Assembly: GCF_040833955.1 (NCBI RefSeq)
Contig: NZ_CP162133.1
Coordinates: forward strand, 2,192,001-2,256,000
Reading direction: 5' to 3'
Source of the DNA: Leptospira sp. WS60.C2
GTDB lineage: Bacteria > Spirochaetota > Leptospiria > Leptospirales > Leptospiraceae
Length of the DNA stretch: 64,000 bases
A program made the position numbers and the translations under genes. Within the stretch, counting starts at the first letter, position 1. Each line of letters opens with the position of its first letter. Positions 35,118 through 44,092 of the stretch are shown one piece after another. The notes below the pieces were generated by a model. The model saw nothing but the letters and a program-made list of their open reading frames with translations. It was not told where the DNA came from and did not search any database.

Positions 35118-35437
35118 CAATGTGCAGATATTCTTCTCGCCAGGTTTGTTTTTCTAAGTTTTTCTCTAGATAAATTAGAAAGAGTTTATCTTTCTTAGCT
35201 TTAGTTTGTTTAATAAAGCATTATTATGAATTACTTTGTGCTGTTTGTTTATGTTTTCGGGTGGATTGCCAATTCTTTCTTACTTTAATGCAACTCTCGG
35301 AGGGCACACTGCAACTAACATCGTCTTAACGCTTCGCTTCGGGCCTTCCGCCCTTGCTCGGCCTGCGGCAAATTCCCCGCTCTTCCTAACGCCTTCTTCA
35401 AAGGCTCAGGGCGGGAAACTTCGTTAAGACTAGTTCG
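35111..35437 (+). repeat. Non-coding repeat cassette, copy 9
   Basis: 327 bp; GATATTCTTCTCGCC subfamily, like copies 8 and 12. Confidence 0.93.
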
Positions 35438-35444
35438 TTATACG
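35312..35444 (+). other. attC site 43 (short type)
   Basis: Left core CAACTAAC, right core GTTATACG. Confidence 0.92.
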
Positions 35445-35542
35445 AAATGCTCGAAAATATCATTCAAAAAAAAAGATGTCATATTTTAATTATAAATTAT
35501 ATACAAAGTAAATATTTCTTTGAAATCAGGAATTAAAAATCA

Positions 35543-35998
35543 ATGAAAAGACTTTCTAGAAAAGAAATCTTTTATATTTCATTTGCTTTATATATCACAG
35601 GGATTATTCTTATGAGTCCACTAATCTTCAAAGCCTATAATTTATTCTCAGTAAGAAATTGGAAAAAAGTATACTGCCCTATTATTCAAGAGGAAACTCA
35701 AGTAAATTATCTTATGAATTCAGCAACAAGATACAATAAAACGAGTTATTCAAATACTACAATTGCTATATCTTCTTATTCATATAAAATTAAGCTTCCG
35801 AATGGAAATTTAGTAGATTTTCAATCCAATCGATACTATACAGATGAAATCCTTGTATATTTCGATGAATTTAATAATTACAAAATAGTTGAGGCCAACT
35901 ATCAGTTGATTACAATATTGTCTTTCTTTTTAGGAATATTTTTAATATTTTACTCAAATATAAAATCCAAAGAACTCTCAATTTCAGCTTATGATTGA
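35543..35998 (+). CDS. DUF3592-like membrane protein
   Basis: 151 residues. Two membrane helices, one near each end (IFYISFALYITGIILMSPLIF and LITILSFFLGIFLIFYSNI), enclose an extracytoplasmic beta domain: NWKKVYCPIIQEETQVNY ... SYSYKIKLPNGNLVDFQSNRYY ... ILVYFDEFNNYKIVEAN. This is the DUF3592 layout (SWxxxxGxI...Y.Y.v.G......V.Yd). Function of the family is unknown. About 100 bp of leader precedes the ATG. Confidence 0.66.
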   Translation: MKRLSRKEIFYISFALYITGIILMSPLIFKAYNLFSVRNWKKVYCPIIQEETQVNYLMNSATRYNKTSYSNTTIAISSYSYKIKLPNGNLVDFQSNRYYTDEILVYFDEFNNYKIVEANYQLITILSFFLGIFLIFYSNIKSKELSISAYD

Positions 35999-36362
35999 AA
36001 ATTATTAATTTTAATAATTTCAAAAAACAAATAAATATTATGTAGCCACTTTTATACTCTATGATATACTTCTACTTGAAATATTTAATAAATTTAATCA
36101 TAAGTATATACTTATTTCTCAATCTAAAACTCTCAATTATCAAAACTACCGAGCTTTGGATTAGATAAAGATATTCATTATGAATAATACCAGAATATCT
36201 AAAGTTAAAATTGGATTTCGCTCATTTATTCAAAACACAGTTAAAAGGTAGATGAATTAATAATCGAATTTTATAAAAATGAGCAAAAATCATATTATTT
36301 TTTCAATAAGAACAAACACTACTTTACTACCAATTATATGATTAATCAAAACTCTCGCACTT
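35999..36362. other. AT-rich stretch without a gene
   Basis: 364 bp between the DUF3592-like gene and attC 44, with stops in all frames; the longest start-to-stop frame I noticed is 23 codons (from 36180). No promoter, hairpin or RNA gene stands out. It belongs to the same cassette, and the ends of that cassette still match each other. Confidence 0.6.
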
Positions 36363-36527
36363 CGTATAACATCCGCTACCCACTTCGCTTCGGGACTTCG
36401 CCCTCGCTCGGCCTTCGGCAAATTCCTCTCCGGCACGTCTCTTGCCTTCGCAAGATTCGTGCCGACGCTAACGCCTCCTTCAGAGGCTCAGCTCCGAGGA
36501 ACTTCGGGTAGCTAGTTACGTTAGTTG
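36363..36527 (+). other. attC site 44
   Basis: Left core CGTATAAC, right core GTTAGTTG preceded by CTAGTTAC; arm CCGCTACCC/GGGTAGC. Confidence 0.9.
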
Positions 36528-36847
36528 CAATGTGCGGATTTTGTTCTCGCCAGGTTTGTTTTTCTATGTTTTTTTCTAAATAATTTAGAAAGTGTTTTTC
36601 TTTCTTAGCTTTAGTTTGTTTAATAAAGCATTATTATGAATTACTTTGTGCCTTTTGTTTATGTTTTCGGGTGGATTGCCAATTCTTTCTTACTTTTACT
36701 AAACTCTCGGAAGGCACACTGCAACTAACATCGTCTTAACGCTTCGCTTCGGGCCTTCCGCCCTTGCTCGGCCTACGGCAAATTTCCCGCTCTTCCTAAC
36801 GCCTTCTTCAAAGGCTCAGGGCGGGAAACTTCGTTAAGACTAGTTCG
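36521..36847 (+). repeat. Non-coding repeat cassette, copy 10
   Basis: 327 bp; CTAAATAATTTAG subfamily; small frame extended to 30 codons. Confidence 0.93.
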
Positions 36848-36854
36848 TTATGCG
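36722..36854 (+). other. attC site 45 (short type)
   Basis: Left core CAACTAAC, right core GTTATGCG. Confidence 0.92.
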
Positions 36855-36889
36855 AAATAATTTAAAAAAATCTTTAAAGAAAATATAAA

Positions 36890-37597
36890 ATGAAAAAAAC
36901 ATTTAAAACAATTATTCTATTAACTTTATTCCCAATAATTAGTAGTTTAGATATTTATGCACAATCTAAACCAGAATCGGAAGAACTAATAAAAAGAAAG
37001 AAAATACATTTATATTTCGGAACATTTCTTTATACAAAAGTAACTACAAATTTTCTATATGGTGTTACAAATAATTTATATCTAGGTGTTTCATTTAGAC
37101 CAGGTGAAAAAGTTGAGAATAAAGAATTTATAGGATCAATAAATTCAAGAGGATTCGACTTTTATGACTATAATAAATCAAATTTTAATAATTTCTTTAA
37201 TTTAAAATCTCAATATTTCTTTTTAGGAAATTTTTATACAAGTCTCGATTTAGGTATACGCACTGGATTTGAGGAAAAAATTACAAAGTTTACTATTACT
37301 CAAATTAATAGTTTAGAAATTCTTCCTTTTTCGAAGTCAACTTTTGTTTCAAACAGATATTCTATGCTTCTCGGAATTGGGTATAGAAAAGAATTATTTG
37401 AACACTTTCTGCTCGGATCAGAAATTCAATATGGAATACTTTCTGGAGCAAAAGTAACTAAAAATTATACTTACAATCCAACTGCCTACAATGGGTTGCC
37501 TAATGATATAATTTTAGACCAATTATTTAACGATGGTAATGATTACAAAACAAGTAGATTAATGATAATATCTATTTATGCGGGTATTGCATTCTAA
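36890..37597 (+). CDS. outer-membrane beta-barrel protein, paralogue B2
   Basis: 235 residues, signal peptide MKKTFKTIILLTLFPIISSLDIYAQ (cleavage after AQ, about 25, stated approximately). Strands FLYGVTNNLYLGVSFRPG, NLKSQYFFLGNFYTSLDLGIRTG, MLLGIGYRKELFEHFLLGSEIQYG and final MIISIYAGIAF. Homologous to the protein at 9113. Predicted outer-membrane barrel of unknown ligand. Confidence 0.72.
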   Translation: MKKTFKTIILLTLFPIISSLDIYAQSKPESEELIKRKKIHLYFGTFLYTKVTTNFLYGVTNNLYLGVSFRPGEKVENKEFIGSINSRGFDFYDYNKSNFNNFFNLKSQYFFLGNFYTSLDLGIRTGFEEKITKFTITQINSLEILPFSKSTFVSNRYSMLLGIGYRKELFEHFLLGSEIQYGILSGAKVTKNYTYNPTAYNGLPNDIILDQLFNDGNDYKTSRLMIISIYAGIAF

Positions 37598-37610
37598 CAG
37601 TAAATTACTT

Positions 37611-37774
37611 CGCATAACAGCGACTTACCGCTTCGCTTCGGGACGAGCCCTCGCTCGGGCTACGCCAAATCCTCCTCCTGGCATTCGCCTTGCTTACGCA
37701 AGCTACATGCCAGTCCCTAACGTCCCGTCGGGACTCAGGGTCGGAGGACTTCGGTAAGTCTAGTTCGTTATGCG
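37611..37774 (+). other. attC site 46
   Basis: Left core CGCATAAC, right core GTTATGCG; arm GACTTACCG/CGGTAAGTC. Confidence 0.93.
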
Positions 37775-37840
37775 CAAGTGTTTAAATCTTACTAAAAAAA
37801 TGTAATAAATAAAATTATTTTGATTAATAAAGGCAAAGAA

Positions 37841-38332
37841 ATGAAAAAAACATTAATAATCCTAACAATGCTACCAATGCTCAGCTATTGTGCTTCATAT
37901 TATGAAAATGAAAATGTTCATTCTAAAATTAAAGAAATTGAAAACAACAAGTTGCCAATCATAGTTAAAGCAAGGGCTTCTAGACCAAATTCGGCTGGCG
38001 GTGTAGACTTTTCTGTACATTGGAAAAATGTTTCCAATAATACTTTCAAATACGTCGTTTTCACAGTAATCCCGTATAACGCCGTCGGAGACATACAAAA
38101 ATGTTCCATTAGAAATTACTCTGAATTTAAAGGAAAAGAAACTGGTCCTTATGAACCTGGTTCTGTTGTAGGATATGGAACATCTTGGTCCAATGCTTGG
38201 TATAACCATTCAATTCGTTGTGTTAAATTGAAAAAAGTAGAAATAACTTTTATGGATAATACAAAAACTACGATTACGGACATAGATAAAATACTGGATC
38301 CAAATCAAGAAATTTGTCCTCCGAAATATTAA
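37841..38332 (+). CDS. lipoprotein, duplicated cassette copy 2
   Basis: Same 163-residue lipoprotein as 22146 with identical protein sequence; the only DNA difference I find in the 850-bp cassette is T at 22167 versus C at 37862, which is silent. The copies lie 15.7 kb apart with different neighbours on both sides, so this is a recent cassette copy-and-insert event rather than a tandem duplication. Confidence 0.72.
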   Translation: MKKTLIILTMLPMLSYCASYYENENVHSKIKEIENNKLPIIVKARASRPNSAGGVDFSVHWKNVSNNTFKYVVFTVIPYNAVGDIQKCSIRNYSEFKGKETGPYEPGSVVGYGTSWSNAWYNHSIRCVKLKKVEITFMDNTKTTITDIDKILDPNQEICPPKY

Positions 38333-38458
38333 TCCAAATAAAAAGAAAAAGTGAAGATCTGATAAAAAAGTAGAAAATTTTTCTTTAGTTTCAATTTAAA
38401 ATAAAAGAAAATGAAAAACAATCTATAATAATGAAAAAATATAAAACCAAAACACCTG

Positions 38459-38624
38459 CGCATAACAGCGGGGAAACGCTTCGCTTCGGCACAAGGCCTC
38501 GCTTGGGCTGCGCCACATTCCCTTTCTGGCATTCGCCTTGCTTACGCAAGCTACATGCCAGTCCCTAACGTCCCGTTCCGGGACTCAGGGTCAGGGAACG
38601 TCGTCTCCCCTAGTTCGTTATGCG
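38459..38624 (+). other. attC site 47
   Basis: Left core CGCATAAC, right core GTTATGCG; identical to attC 29 up to the right junction. Confidence 0.93.
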
Positions 38625-38650
38625 AAATGTCGAAAAAATAATTAAAAAAC

Positions 38651-39325
38651 ATGAACTATTTTACTTGTGAGATATTAAAATACATGGAATTAGATGAAAC
38701 CTTAGCCACACTTCTGCCAGTTTTCTTTGGTTGGTTATTAGGAATAATATCTACATTACTTATAGAACAAATTCGAAGATGGATCAAATTATCAAAAATA
38801 AAGAAAATTGCACACCATCAATTGACAGATTTAGGAAGTAAAATCCTCTTAAGTTCTTATCTAATAAAACAAAAAGTAGGAAAATTAACTATCGATGATG
38901 CAAAGTCATTTGTTGAAATTAGTAAAAAGTATTATCCAAACTTAATTTCGCAAGATTTAATAGACATTTTAGAAAAAATATTAACATCAAATCAAGATGA
39001 ATTTAAAGTCTTGATAGAATTGCATAAAGATTCCAAACATGCACTAAATTTAAAAAAATATACATTATCATTGTTTCAACATGGAAAAGAATCAATAGAT
39101 CTGCTTTCTCCAGAACTTTTTGCAAATCTTCTAGAAATTGACTCTAAACTAACCGAAATAAATCAAGAAATTGAATACGCAAATAAATCATTTGATTTAA
39201 CATTTTCAGACTCACTATCAACGAGTAAAATAGGCCAACACAACTTGATAAATAGCTATATGTTTATCTCTTCCCTATTTGAAAATCTACATCAAAAGAT
39301 TCTAAATACAAAAGAAAAGATTTAA
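38651..39325 (+). CDS. hypothetical membrane-anchored helical protein
   Basis: 224 residues. One N-terminal membrane helix (LLPVFFGWLLGIISTLLIEQI, residues ~21-41) precedes a basic stretch (RRWIKLSKIKKI), so the helical C-terminal ~180 residues should be cytoplasmic. An ATG at residue 12 is an alternative start. The layout (single helix plus helical cytoplasmic domain) is shared with several membrane-tethered effectors, but no family is recognised. Confidence 0.64.
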   Translation: MNYFTCEILKYMELDETLATLLPVFFGWLLGIISTLLIEQIRRWIKLSKIKKIAHHQLTDLGSKILLSSYLIKQKVGKLTIDDAKSFVEISKKYYPNLISQDLIDILEKILTSNQDEFKVLIELHKDSKHALNLKKYTLSLFQHGKESIDLLSPELFANLLEIDSKLTEINQEIEYANKSFDLTFSDSLSTSKIGQHNLINSYMFISSLFENLHQKILNTKEKI

Positions 39326-39372
39326 TATTTATAAATATAACATATAAATGATACTTATAGCGATCGACACGT

Positions 39373-39536
39373 CGCATAACAGCATCTTCCCGCTACGTTT
39401 CGGCACAAGGCCTCACTCGGCCTGCGGCAAATTCCCTTCCGTCACGATTCTTGCTCCGCAAGAAGTCGCGCCGACGCCAACGCCTCCTACAGAGGCTCGG
39501 CTACAGGGAACTTCGGGAAGACTAGTTCGTTAGTTG
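39373..39536 (+). other. attC site 48
   Basis: Left core CGCATAAC, right core GTTAGTTG; arm ATCTTCCCG/CGGGAAGAC. Confidence 0.92.
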
Positions 39537-39854
39537 CAATGTGCAGATTTTCTTCTCGCCAGGTTTGTTTTTTTAAGTTTTTTCTAAAAAAATTTAAAAG
39601 ATTTTTTCTTTCTTAGCTTTAGTTTGTTTATTAAAGCATTATTATGAATTATCTTGTGCACTTTGTTTTAGTTAGCGGGTGGATTGCTAATTCTTTCTTA
39701 CTTTTATGCAATTCTCGACGGGCACACTGCAACTAACATCGTCTTCTCGCTTCGCTTCGGGTCTTCGCCCTCGCTCGGCCTACGGCAAATTTACCGTCAA
39801 CCCTAACGCCTACTTCGTAGGCTCAGGGCGGTAAACTTCGAGAAGTCTCAATCG
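39530..39854 (+). repeat. Non-coding repeat cassette, copy 11 (divergent)
   Basis: 325 bp; the most divergent subfamily together with copy 17 (CTAAAAAAATTTAAAAG; GTTAGCGGGTGG). Its attC also differs (CGTCTTCTCG arm, CTACTTCGTAGG apex). Small frame 30 codons. Confidence 0.9.
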
Positions 39855-39861
39855 TTATGCG
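39730..39861 (+). other. attC site 49 (short type, variant)
   Basis: Left core CAACTAAC, right core GTTATGCG preceded by TCAATC; arm CTTCTCG/CGAGAAG. Confidence 0.9.
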
Positions 39862-39888
39862 CCATAATTAAAAAAACAAGAGGATAAA

Positions 39889-40809
39889 ATGTATTTTAAA
39901 CCAAGAATTTTTATTAGTTCAACTTTAGATATAAATCAAATCAGAAACATTACACAGAATGTTCTAGAAGAAACGGGAGCAGAAGTTATTCTTTATGAGC
40001 AAAACTTAACTCCTTCAATTAAAGAATATACTTATAGATACGATATAAACGAAGCTGATTTTATAATATTCATTTTCGATAACCGATACGGATCACTAAC
40101 CAATGCTGGTATAAGCGGAACTCATGAAGAATGGGATATCGCAATTGGCTAAAAAATACCATCGCATGTGTATGTAAGCAAAAATATAACGGATCCGAAA
40201 CTTAAGGCATTCGTAGACAAAGAAATTAAGCCTAAAGGAATATCTTACTATTATTATACTAACAGTAAAGACCTATTTAAACAAATCAAAAAATCAATTT
40301 TCACCATTGTGAGAGATGCATTTCTAAGTAAATTAAACTTCAAATCAATACCAGAAACTAAATTGAAAAATCTCTCTTTTGATTATGATTATTCTATGGC
40401 GATAAAAATAATTAAAAATTTCGAAGAAATAATGGAATTTCATACAAATGGATTATTTGATTTAATGATGACAGATTTATTTCATATCTTTTTTGAAGAA
40501 TGGTCTATAAAAGTAAATTTCTGGAAAGTTTTATTTATTGATCCAAATCTCGATCAAAAATTCAAAAAAATGATGGAAGAATTGGACTCATTTTCTAGAT
40601 ATCAAAGTGAAAACACAACACCAAAAACTGGAGTCATCAGATTGAAAATCAAATCTGCAAGCGAAGAAATAGAATTCAGTAAGCTTACCAAAGATATAAA
40701 TCTTGACTATAAAGAATTAAGTCAAAGTTTTCAAAAATTTGTCGATTCATATTTGGATTTTAAGAAATATACTTTTGAAAGAAAAATACTAATCGAAACT
40801 CATTTATAA
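39889..40809 (+). pseudogene. DUF4062 protein interrupted by an in-frame stop
   Basis: One frame of 306 codons with a single TAA at 40150-40152. Before it lies a complete DUF4062 (TIR/SLOG-like) domain: FISSTLDINQIRNITQNVLEETG, EADFIIFIFDNRYGSL, SGTHEEWDIAIG. The sequence resumes immediately in the same frame as KIPSHVYVSKNI, exactly where homologues continue (AxxxxxPxxxYV), so the stop looks like a single AAA-to-TAA change. Residues after ~105 are a helical domain. AAGAGGA precedes the ATG. DUF4062 proteins are common in NLR-like and defence contexts. Confidence 0.78.
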
Positions 40810-40817
40810 AATTACGG

Positions 40818-40981
40818 CGCATAACAGCGACTTAACGCTACGCTTCGGGACAAGCCCTCGCTCGGGCTAAAGCCACATTCCTCTTCTGTCACTCGCTCGC
40901 ATACGCAAGCTACGTGCCAGTCCCTAACGTCCCGTTGGGACTCATGGTCGAGGAACGTCGTTAAGTCTAGTTCGTTATCTG
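40818..40981 (+). other. attC site 50
   Basis: Left core CGCATAAC, right core GTTATCTG; arm GACTTAACG/CGTTAAGTC. Confidence 0.92.
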
Positions 40982-41022
40982 CAATTTGGTTAAATCTTTA
41001 GGAAAGCTTTGAAATAAAAAAC

Positions 41023-41053
41023 TTGACTACTATATCTGCAATAGAGATATAGT
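41023..41053 (+). promoter_or_regulatory. promoter and operator of the duplicated higBA
   Basis: Identical to 22971-23001: TTGACT, 9-bp dyad at 41029-41053 across the -10. Confidence 0.7.
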
Positions 41054-41058
41054 AAGGT

Positions 41059-41340
41059 GTGATTCTTTCTTTCGGAGACAAAGAAACAGAAAAGATATTT
41101 AACCAAAACTTTTCAAAAAGGATTCCACCGGAAATTCAAAAGAAAGCTCTTACTAAACTAATTTTAATAGATAACGCAGAGAAAGAGGATGATTTGAAAT
41201 CTCCTCCTTCTAACAGATTAGAAAGCTTAAAAGGCGATTTGAATGGTTTTTATTCTATTAGAATCAATGATCAGTGGCGTATCATTTTTAAATTTGATCA
41301 AGGAAACTGTAATCAAGTATCTATTATTGATTATCATTAA
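41059..41340 (+). CDS. higB: HigB/RelE-type toxin (type 2, copy 2)
   Basis: Same protein as 23007, same GTG start, promoter and spacing. Its cassette (40975-41831) is part of a duplication that continues into the following repeat cassette. Two identical copies of a TA module in one array should make loss of either one harmless, so only one copy can be acting as a stabiliser at a time. Confidence 0.92.
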   Translation: MILSFGDKETEKIFNQNFSKRIPPEIQKKALTKLILIDNAEKEDDLKSPPSNRLESLKGDLNGFYSIRINDQWRIIFKFDQGNCNQVSIIDYH

Positions 41341-41355
41341 AGGAGTATAATAATT

Positions 41356-41658
41356 ATGAAAAATAACAGAATCCCGACTCCAACTGTCGCTGAAATTTTG
41401 AAAGAAGAATTTCTTGAACCTATGCAAATCACTCCTTATAAATTATCGAAGGAACTTCACGTATCTACTTCAACAATTTTAGATATTTTACATGGGAAGA
41501 GAAAAATAACAGTAGATATGTCATTAAGATTATCTAAGTTTTTTGGTATGTCTGAAAAATTTTGGATAAATTTACAAACTGATCTTGATATTAGAGAGAA
41601 AAAAGAAAAATTAAAGAGTAAATTAGACTCTATAAAAACTCTTAAACTATCTGCCTAA
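41356..41658 (+). CDS. higA: HigA-type antitoxin (type 2, copy 2)
   Basis: Identical to the antitoxin at 23304, an xre-family HTH protein with the same AAAGGAG ribosome site. It should cross-neutralise the toxin of the other copy. Confidence 0.92.
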   Translation: MKNNRIPTPTVAEILKEEFLEPMQITPYKLSKELHVSTSTILDILHGKRKITVDMSLRLSKFFGMSEKFWINLQTDLDIREKKEKLKSKLDSIKTLKLSA

Positions 41659-41674
41659 TTAACTAACCCAACTG

Positions 41675-41838
41675 CAGATAACAGCGAGGAAACGCTGCGC
41701 TTCGGCACAAGGCCTCGCTTGGGCTACGCCACATTCCTCTCCGTCACGCTTCTCGCTCCGCAAGAAGACGCGCCGACGCTAACGCCTACTACGTAGGCTC
41801 AGCTACGAGGAACGTCGTCTCCCCTAGTTCGTTAGTTG
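41675..41838 (+). other. attC site 51
   Basis: Left core CAGATAAC, right core GTTAGTTG; identical to attC 30. Confidence 0.92.
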
Positions 41839-42158
41839 CAATGTGCAGATATTCTTCTCGCCAGGTTTGTTTTTCTAAGTTTTTCTCTAGATAAATTAGA
41901 AAGAGTTTATCTTTCTTAGCTTTAGTTTGTTTAATAAAGCATTATTATGAATTACTTTATGCTGTTTGTTTATGTTTTCGGGTGGATTGCCAATTCTTTC
42001 TTACTTTAATGCAACTCTCGGAGGGCACACTGCAACTAACATCGTCTTAACGCTTCGCTTCGGGCCTTCCGCCCTTGCTCGGCCTACGGCAAATTTCCCG
42101 CTCTTCCTAACGCCTTCTTCAAAGGCTCAGGGCGGGAAACTTCGTTAAGACTAGTTCG
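41832..42158 (+). repeat. Non-coding repeat cassette, copy 12
   Basis: 327 bp; identical to copy 8 up to 42085, then differs within the attC (CTACGG versus CTGCGG). Confidence 0.93.
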
Positions 42159-42165
42159 TTATACG
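42033..42165 (+). other. attC site 52 (short type)
   Basis: Left core CAACTAAC, right core GTTATACG. Confidence 0.92.
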
Positions 42166-42210
42166 TCATTTTTTAAAAAATATTTTTAATCAAAATCGAG
42201 GAAATTTCTA

Positions 42211-42591
42211 ATGAAAAATAAAAAATTAGTGTTAATAACCATTGCCCTAATTATTTCAACAAACATTGAAGCTAAATGGAAGCTTATCCACAAATCTATG
42301 GAAGGTAAAGTTTTCATAGACGATGAATTTATACAATTATCCTCTAATCAGCTGAAAGTTATCGTATATGAAGATTTGACTTTCCCTAGACTAGAAAAAA
42401 TTAAGTCTATACAGCACCTAATTGAAATAAATTGTATAAATAATCAGTGGATAGCCCGACGTTCTATTTTTTACTCAGATAAAAATCTTCAAGGAGAAAC
42501 TATAGCTGACGTAAGCGATATAACGGATTGGACCGAAATCGATCAAGATTCATATCCATTTACAATAAAGAAGAAGTATTGCAAAAAATAG
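42211..42591 (+). CDS. secreted protein resembling surface-adhesin E
   Basis: 126 residues, signal peptide MKNKKLVLITIALIISTNIEA. GAGGAAA upstream of the ATG. The mature part has the small-barrel pattern of the surface-adhesin-E-like family: WKLIHKSMEGKVFIDDEFIQ, LKVIVYEDLTFP, IEINCINNQWIARRSIFYSD, then WTEIDQDSYPFTIKKKYC, with a Cys pair (one in the middle, one at the C-terminus). Periplasmic or surface protein; function of this member unknown. Confidence 0.66.
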   Translation: MKNKKLVLITIALIISTNIEAKWKLIHKSMEGKVFIDDEFIQLSSNQLKVIVYEDLTFPRLEKIKSIQHLIEINCINNQWIARRSIFYSDKNLQGETIADVSDITDWTEIDQDSYPFTIKKKYCKK

Positions 42592-42627
42592 CCTGTAGTA
42601 GCCAAACATTTTAATATCAAATCGAGA

Positions 42628-42948
42628 ATGGAGAAACTTTTAGAAATCTTCAAGATTACTCTTTCAATCTATATAATAAGAGCATTACAATGTTCGATAG
42701 CTAAAAATGCAGTACGGTTACTAAACCACAATAAAACTATCCTTAAAATTGCATTAATCTATGATTTGCAACTTTCTTTGAATATTGAATAAATTTCTAG
42801 ACAACTTCCGATTACAGATTTAACAAATATAATATCTTTAGAAATGGAAGCCTTTTATAGCTCTATTCTACAATTTTCTATGATTAATGGTATGAAACAA
42901 ATCGTTGGAAAAGAAATTGAAAACCTTAACGCTTTAAATATATTCTAG
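42628..42948 (+). pseudogene. remnant of a second gene, interrupted by one stop
   Basis: In the otherwise gene-free 42592-42983, one frame stays open for ~118 codons after the stop of the previous gene except for one TAA (42790). It reads MEKLLEIFKITLSIYIIRAL... to LNIE, stop, then ISRQLPITDLTNIISLEM... to NALNIF. In such AT-rich DNA a frame with one stop in >100 codons is unlikely by chance. Helical content; no family. Either a broken second gene of this cassette or two short peptides. Confidence 0.4.
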
Positions 42949-42983
42949 CAGAAATTATTAGGTTTTATTGTAATAAAAAACGA

Positions 42984-43150
42984 CGTATAACAGCGACTTA
43001 CCGCTTCGCTTCGGCACTTCGGCCTCGCTCGGCCAAAGGCAAATCCTCCTCCTGGCATTCGCCTTGCTTACGCAAGCTACATGCCAGTCCCTAACGTCCC
43101 GTCCCGGGACTCAGGGTCGGAGGACTTCGGTAAGTCTAGTTCGTTATACG
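42984..43150 (+). other. attC site 53
   Basis: Left core CGTATAAC, right core GTTATACG; arm GACTTACCG/CGGTAAGTC. Confidence 0.93.
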
Positions 43151-43213
43151 ACAGTCAGCAAAAATTTCCCTCTGGAGATGGGTAAAGCTGAAGAAAATCT
43201 AGAAATTTCAGAC

Positions 43214-43241
43214 TTGACAAAGCCGAAATATATACTAATAT
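43214..43241 (+). promoter_or_regulatory. vapBC promoter
   Basis: -35 TTGACA (43214), -10 TAATAT (43236, 16-bp spacing), followed by an AT-repeat dyad (TATACTAATATATATAT region) immediately before the vapB start; a candidate VapB operator. Confidence 0.6.
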
Positions 43242-43247
43242 ATATAT

Positions 43248-43478
43248 ATGAATCGTGCAAAGTTATTTAAAAACGGCGATAGTCAAGCGGTTAGACTTCC
43301 AAAAGAATTTCGTTTTAAAGGAAAAGAAGTCTACATCAGAAAAGACGGAAATTGCGTCATCATATCGCCGATTGACGATGCTGTTGATAGATTATGGAAA
43401 TCTCTCAATGATTTTTCTGATGATTTTAACATTGAAAGAAATCAACCGAAAACCTTTGATAAGCGAAATTCTATATGA
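43248..43478 (+). CDS. vapB: VapB antitoxin
   Basis: 76 residues with an AbrB/MazE-type swapped-hairpin DNA-binding domain: [35 protein letters not shown] (pattern [20 protein letters not shown]). The C-terminal tail ([19 protein letters not shown]) is the part that blocks the toxin. The ATG starts within 7 bases of the -10, so the transcript is nearly leaderless. Overlaps vapC by four bases. Confidence 0.93.
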   Translation: MNRAKLFKNGDSQAVRLPKEFRFKGKEVYIRKDGNCVIISPIDDAVDRLWKSLNDFSDDFNIERNQPKTFDKRNSI

Positions 43479-43879
43479 ATCAGTATTTGTTAGATACAAA
43501 TATTTGCATTTATATCATTAACCAAAAGCCTGAAAGCGTTTATCAAAAATTCAAAAAAATAAGCCTAGATAACATTTTTATTTCTGCTATCTCTGAGTTT
43601 GAACTTAGATATGGAGTTGAAAAAAGTCAAAAATCAGAACAAAATCAAAAAACTCTTAATGAATTTCTTGGATTTCTAAATATCATTCCTTTCGATTCTG
43701 AATCTGCTTCTATAGCTGGTTCAATAAGAACAAAACTAGAAAAAAAGGGAGAAATTATAGGTCCATACGACTTACTCATTGCTTCTCAAGCTATTGCAAA
43801 TGATATTATTCTAGTTACAAACAATGAAAAAGAATTTAAGAGAATTAAAGAACTTAAAATCGAAAACTGGATTAACTAA
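43475..43879 (+). CDS. vapC: VapC toxin (PIN-domain ribonuclease)
   Basis: 134 residues, PIN domain complete. Acidic metal-site residues visible in [12 protein letters not shown] (Asp7), [12 protein letters not shown] (Glu), [11 protein letters not shown] (Asp) and LVTNNEKEF (Asn/Glu region). VapC proteins of this group cleave initiator tRNA or rRNA. Overlaps vapB (ATGA). Cassette ends match (GTTATACGACAGTCAGC). Confidence 0.93.
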   Translation: MNQYLLDTNICIYIINQKPESVYQKFKKISLDNIFISAISEFELRYGVEKSQKSEQNQKTLNEFLGFLNIIPFDSESASIAGSIRTKLEKKGEIIGPYDLLIASQAIANDIILVTNNEKEFKRIKELKIENWIN

Positions 43880-43891
43880 AATGCTGACCGT

Positions 43892-44059
43892 CGTATAACA
43901 GCGGGGAAACGCTGCGCTTCGGCACTTACGGCCTCGCTTGGGCTGCGCCACATTCCCTTTCTGGCATTCGCCTTGCTTACGCAAGCTACATGCCAGTCCC
44001 TAACGTCCCGTTCCGGGACTCAGGGTCAGGGAACGTCGTCTCCCCTAGTTCGTTATCCG
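43892..44059 (+). other. attC site 54
   Basis: Left core CGTATAAC, right core GTTATCCG; arm GGGGAAACG/CGTCTCCCC. Confidence 0.93.
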
Positions 44060-44092
44060 CAATGTTCTAAAAACTAAATTAAAGAAATTTAA

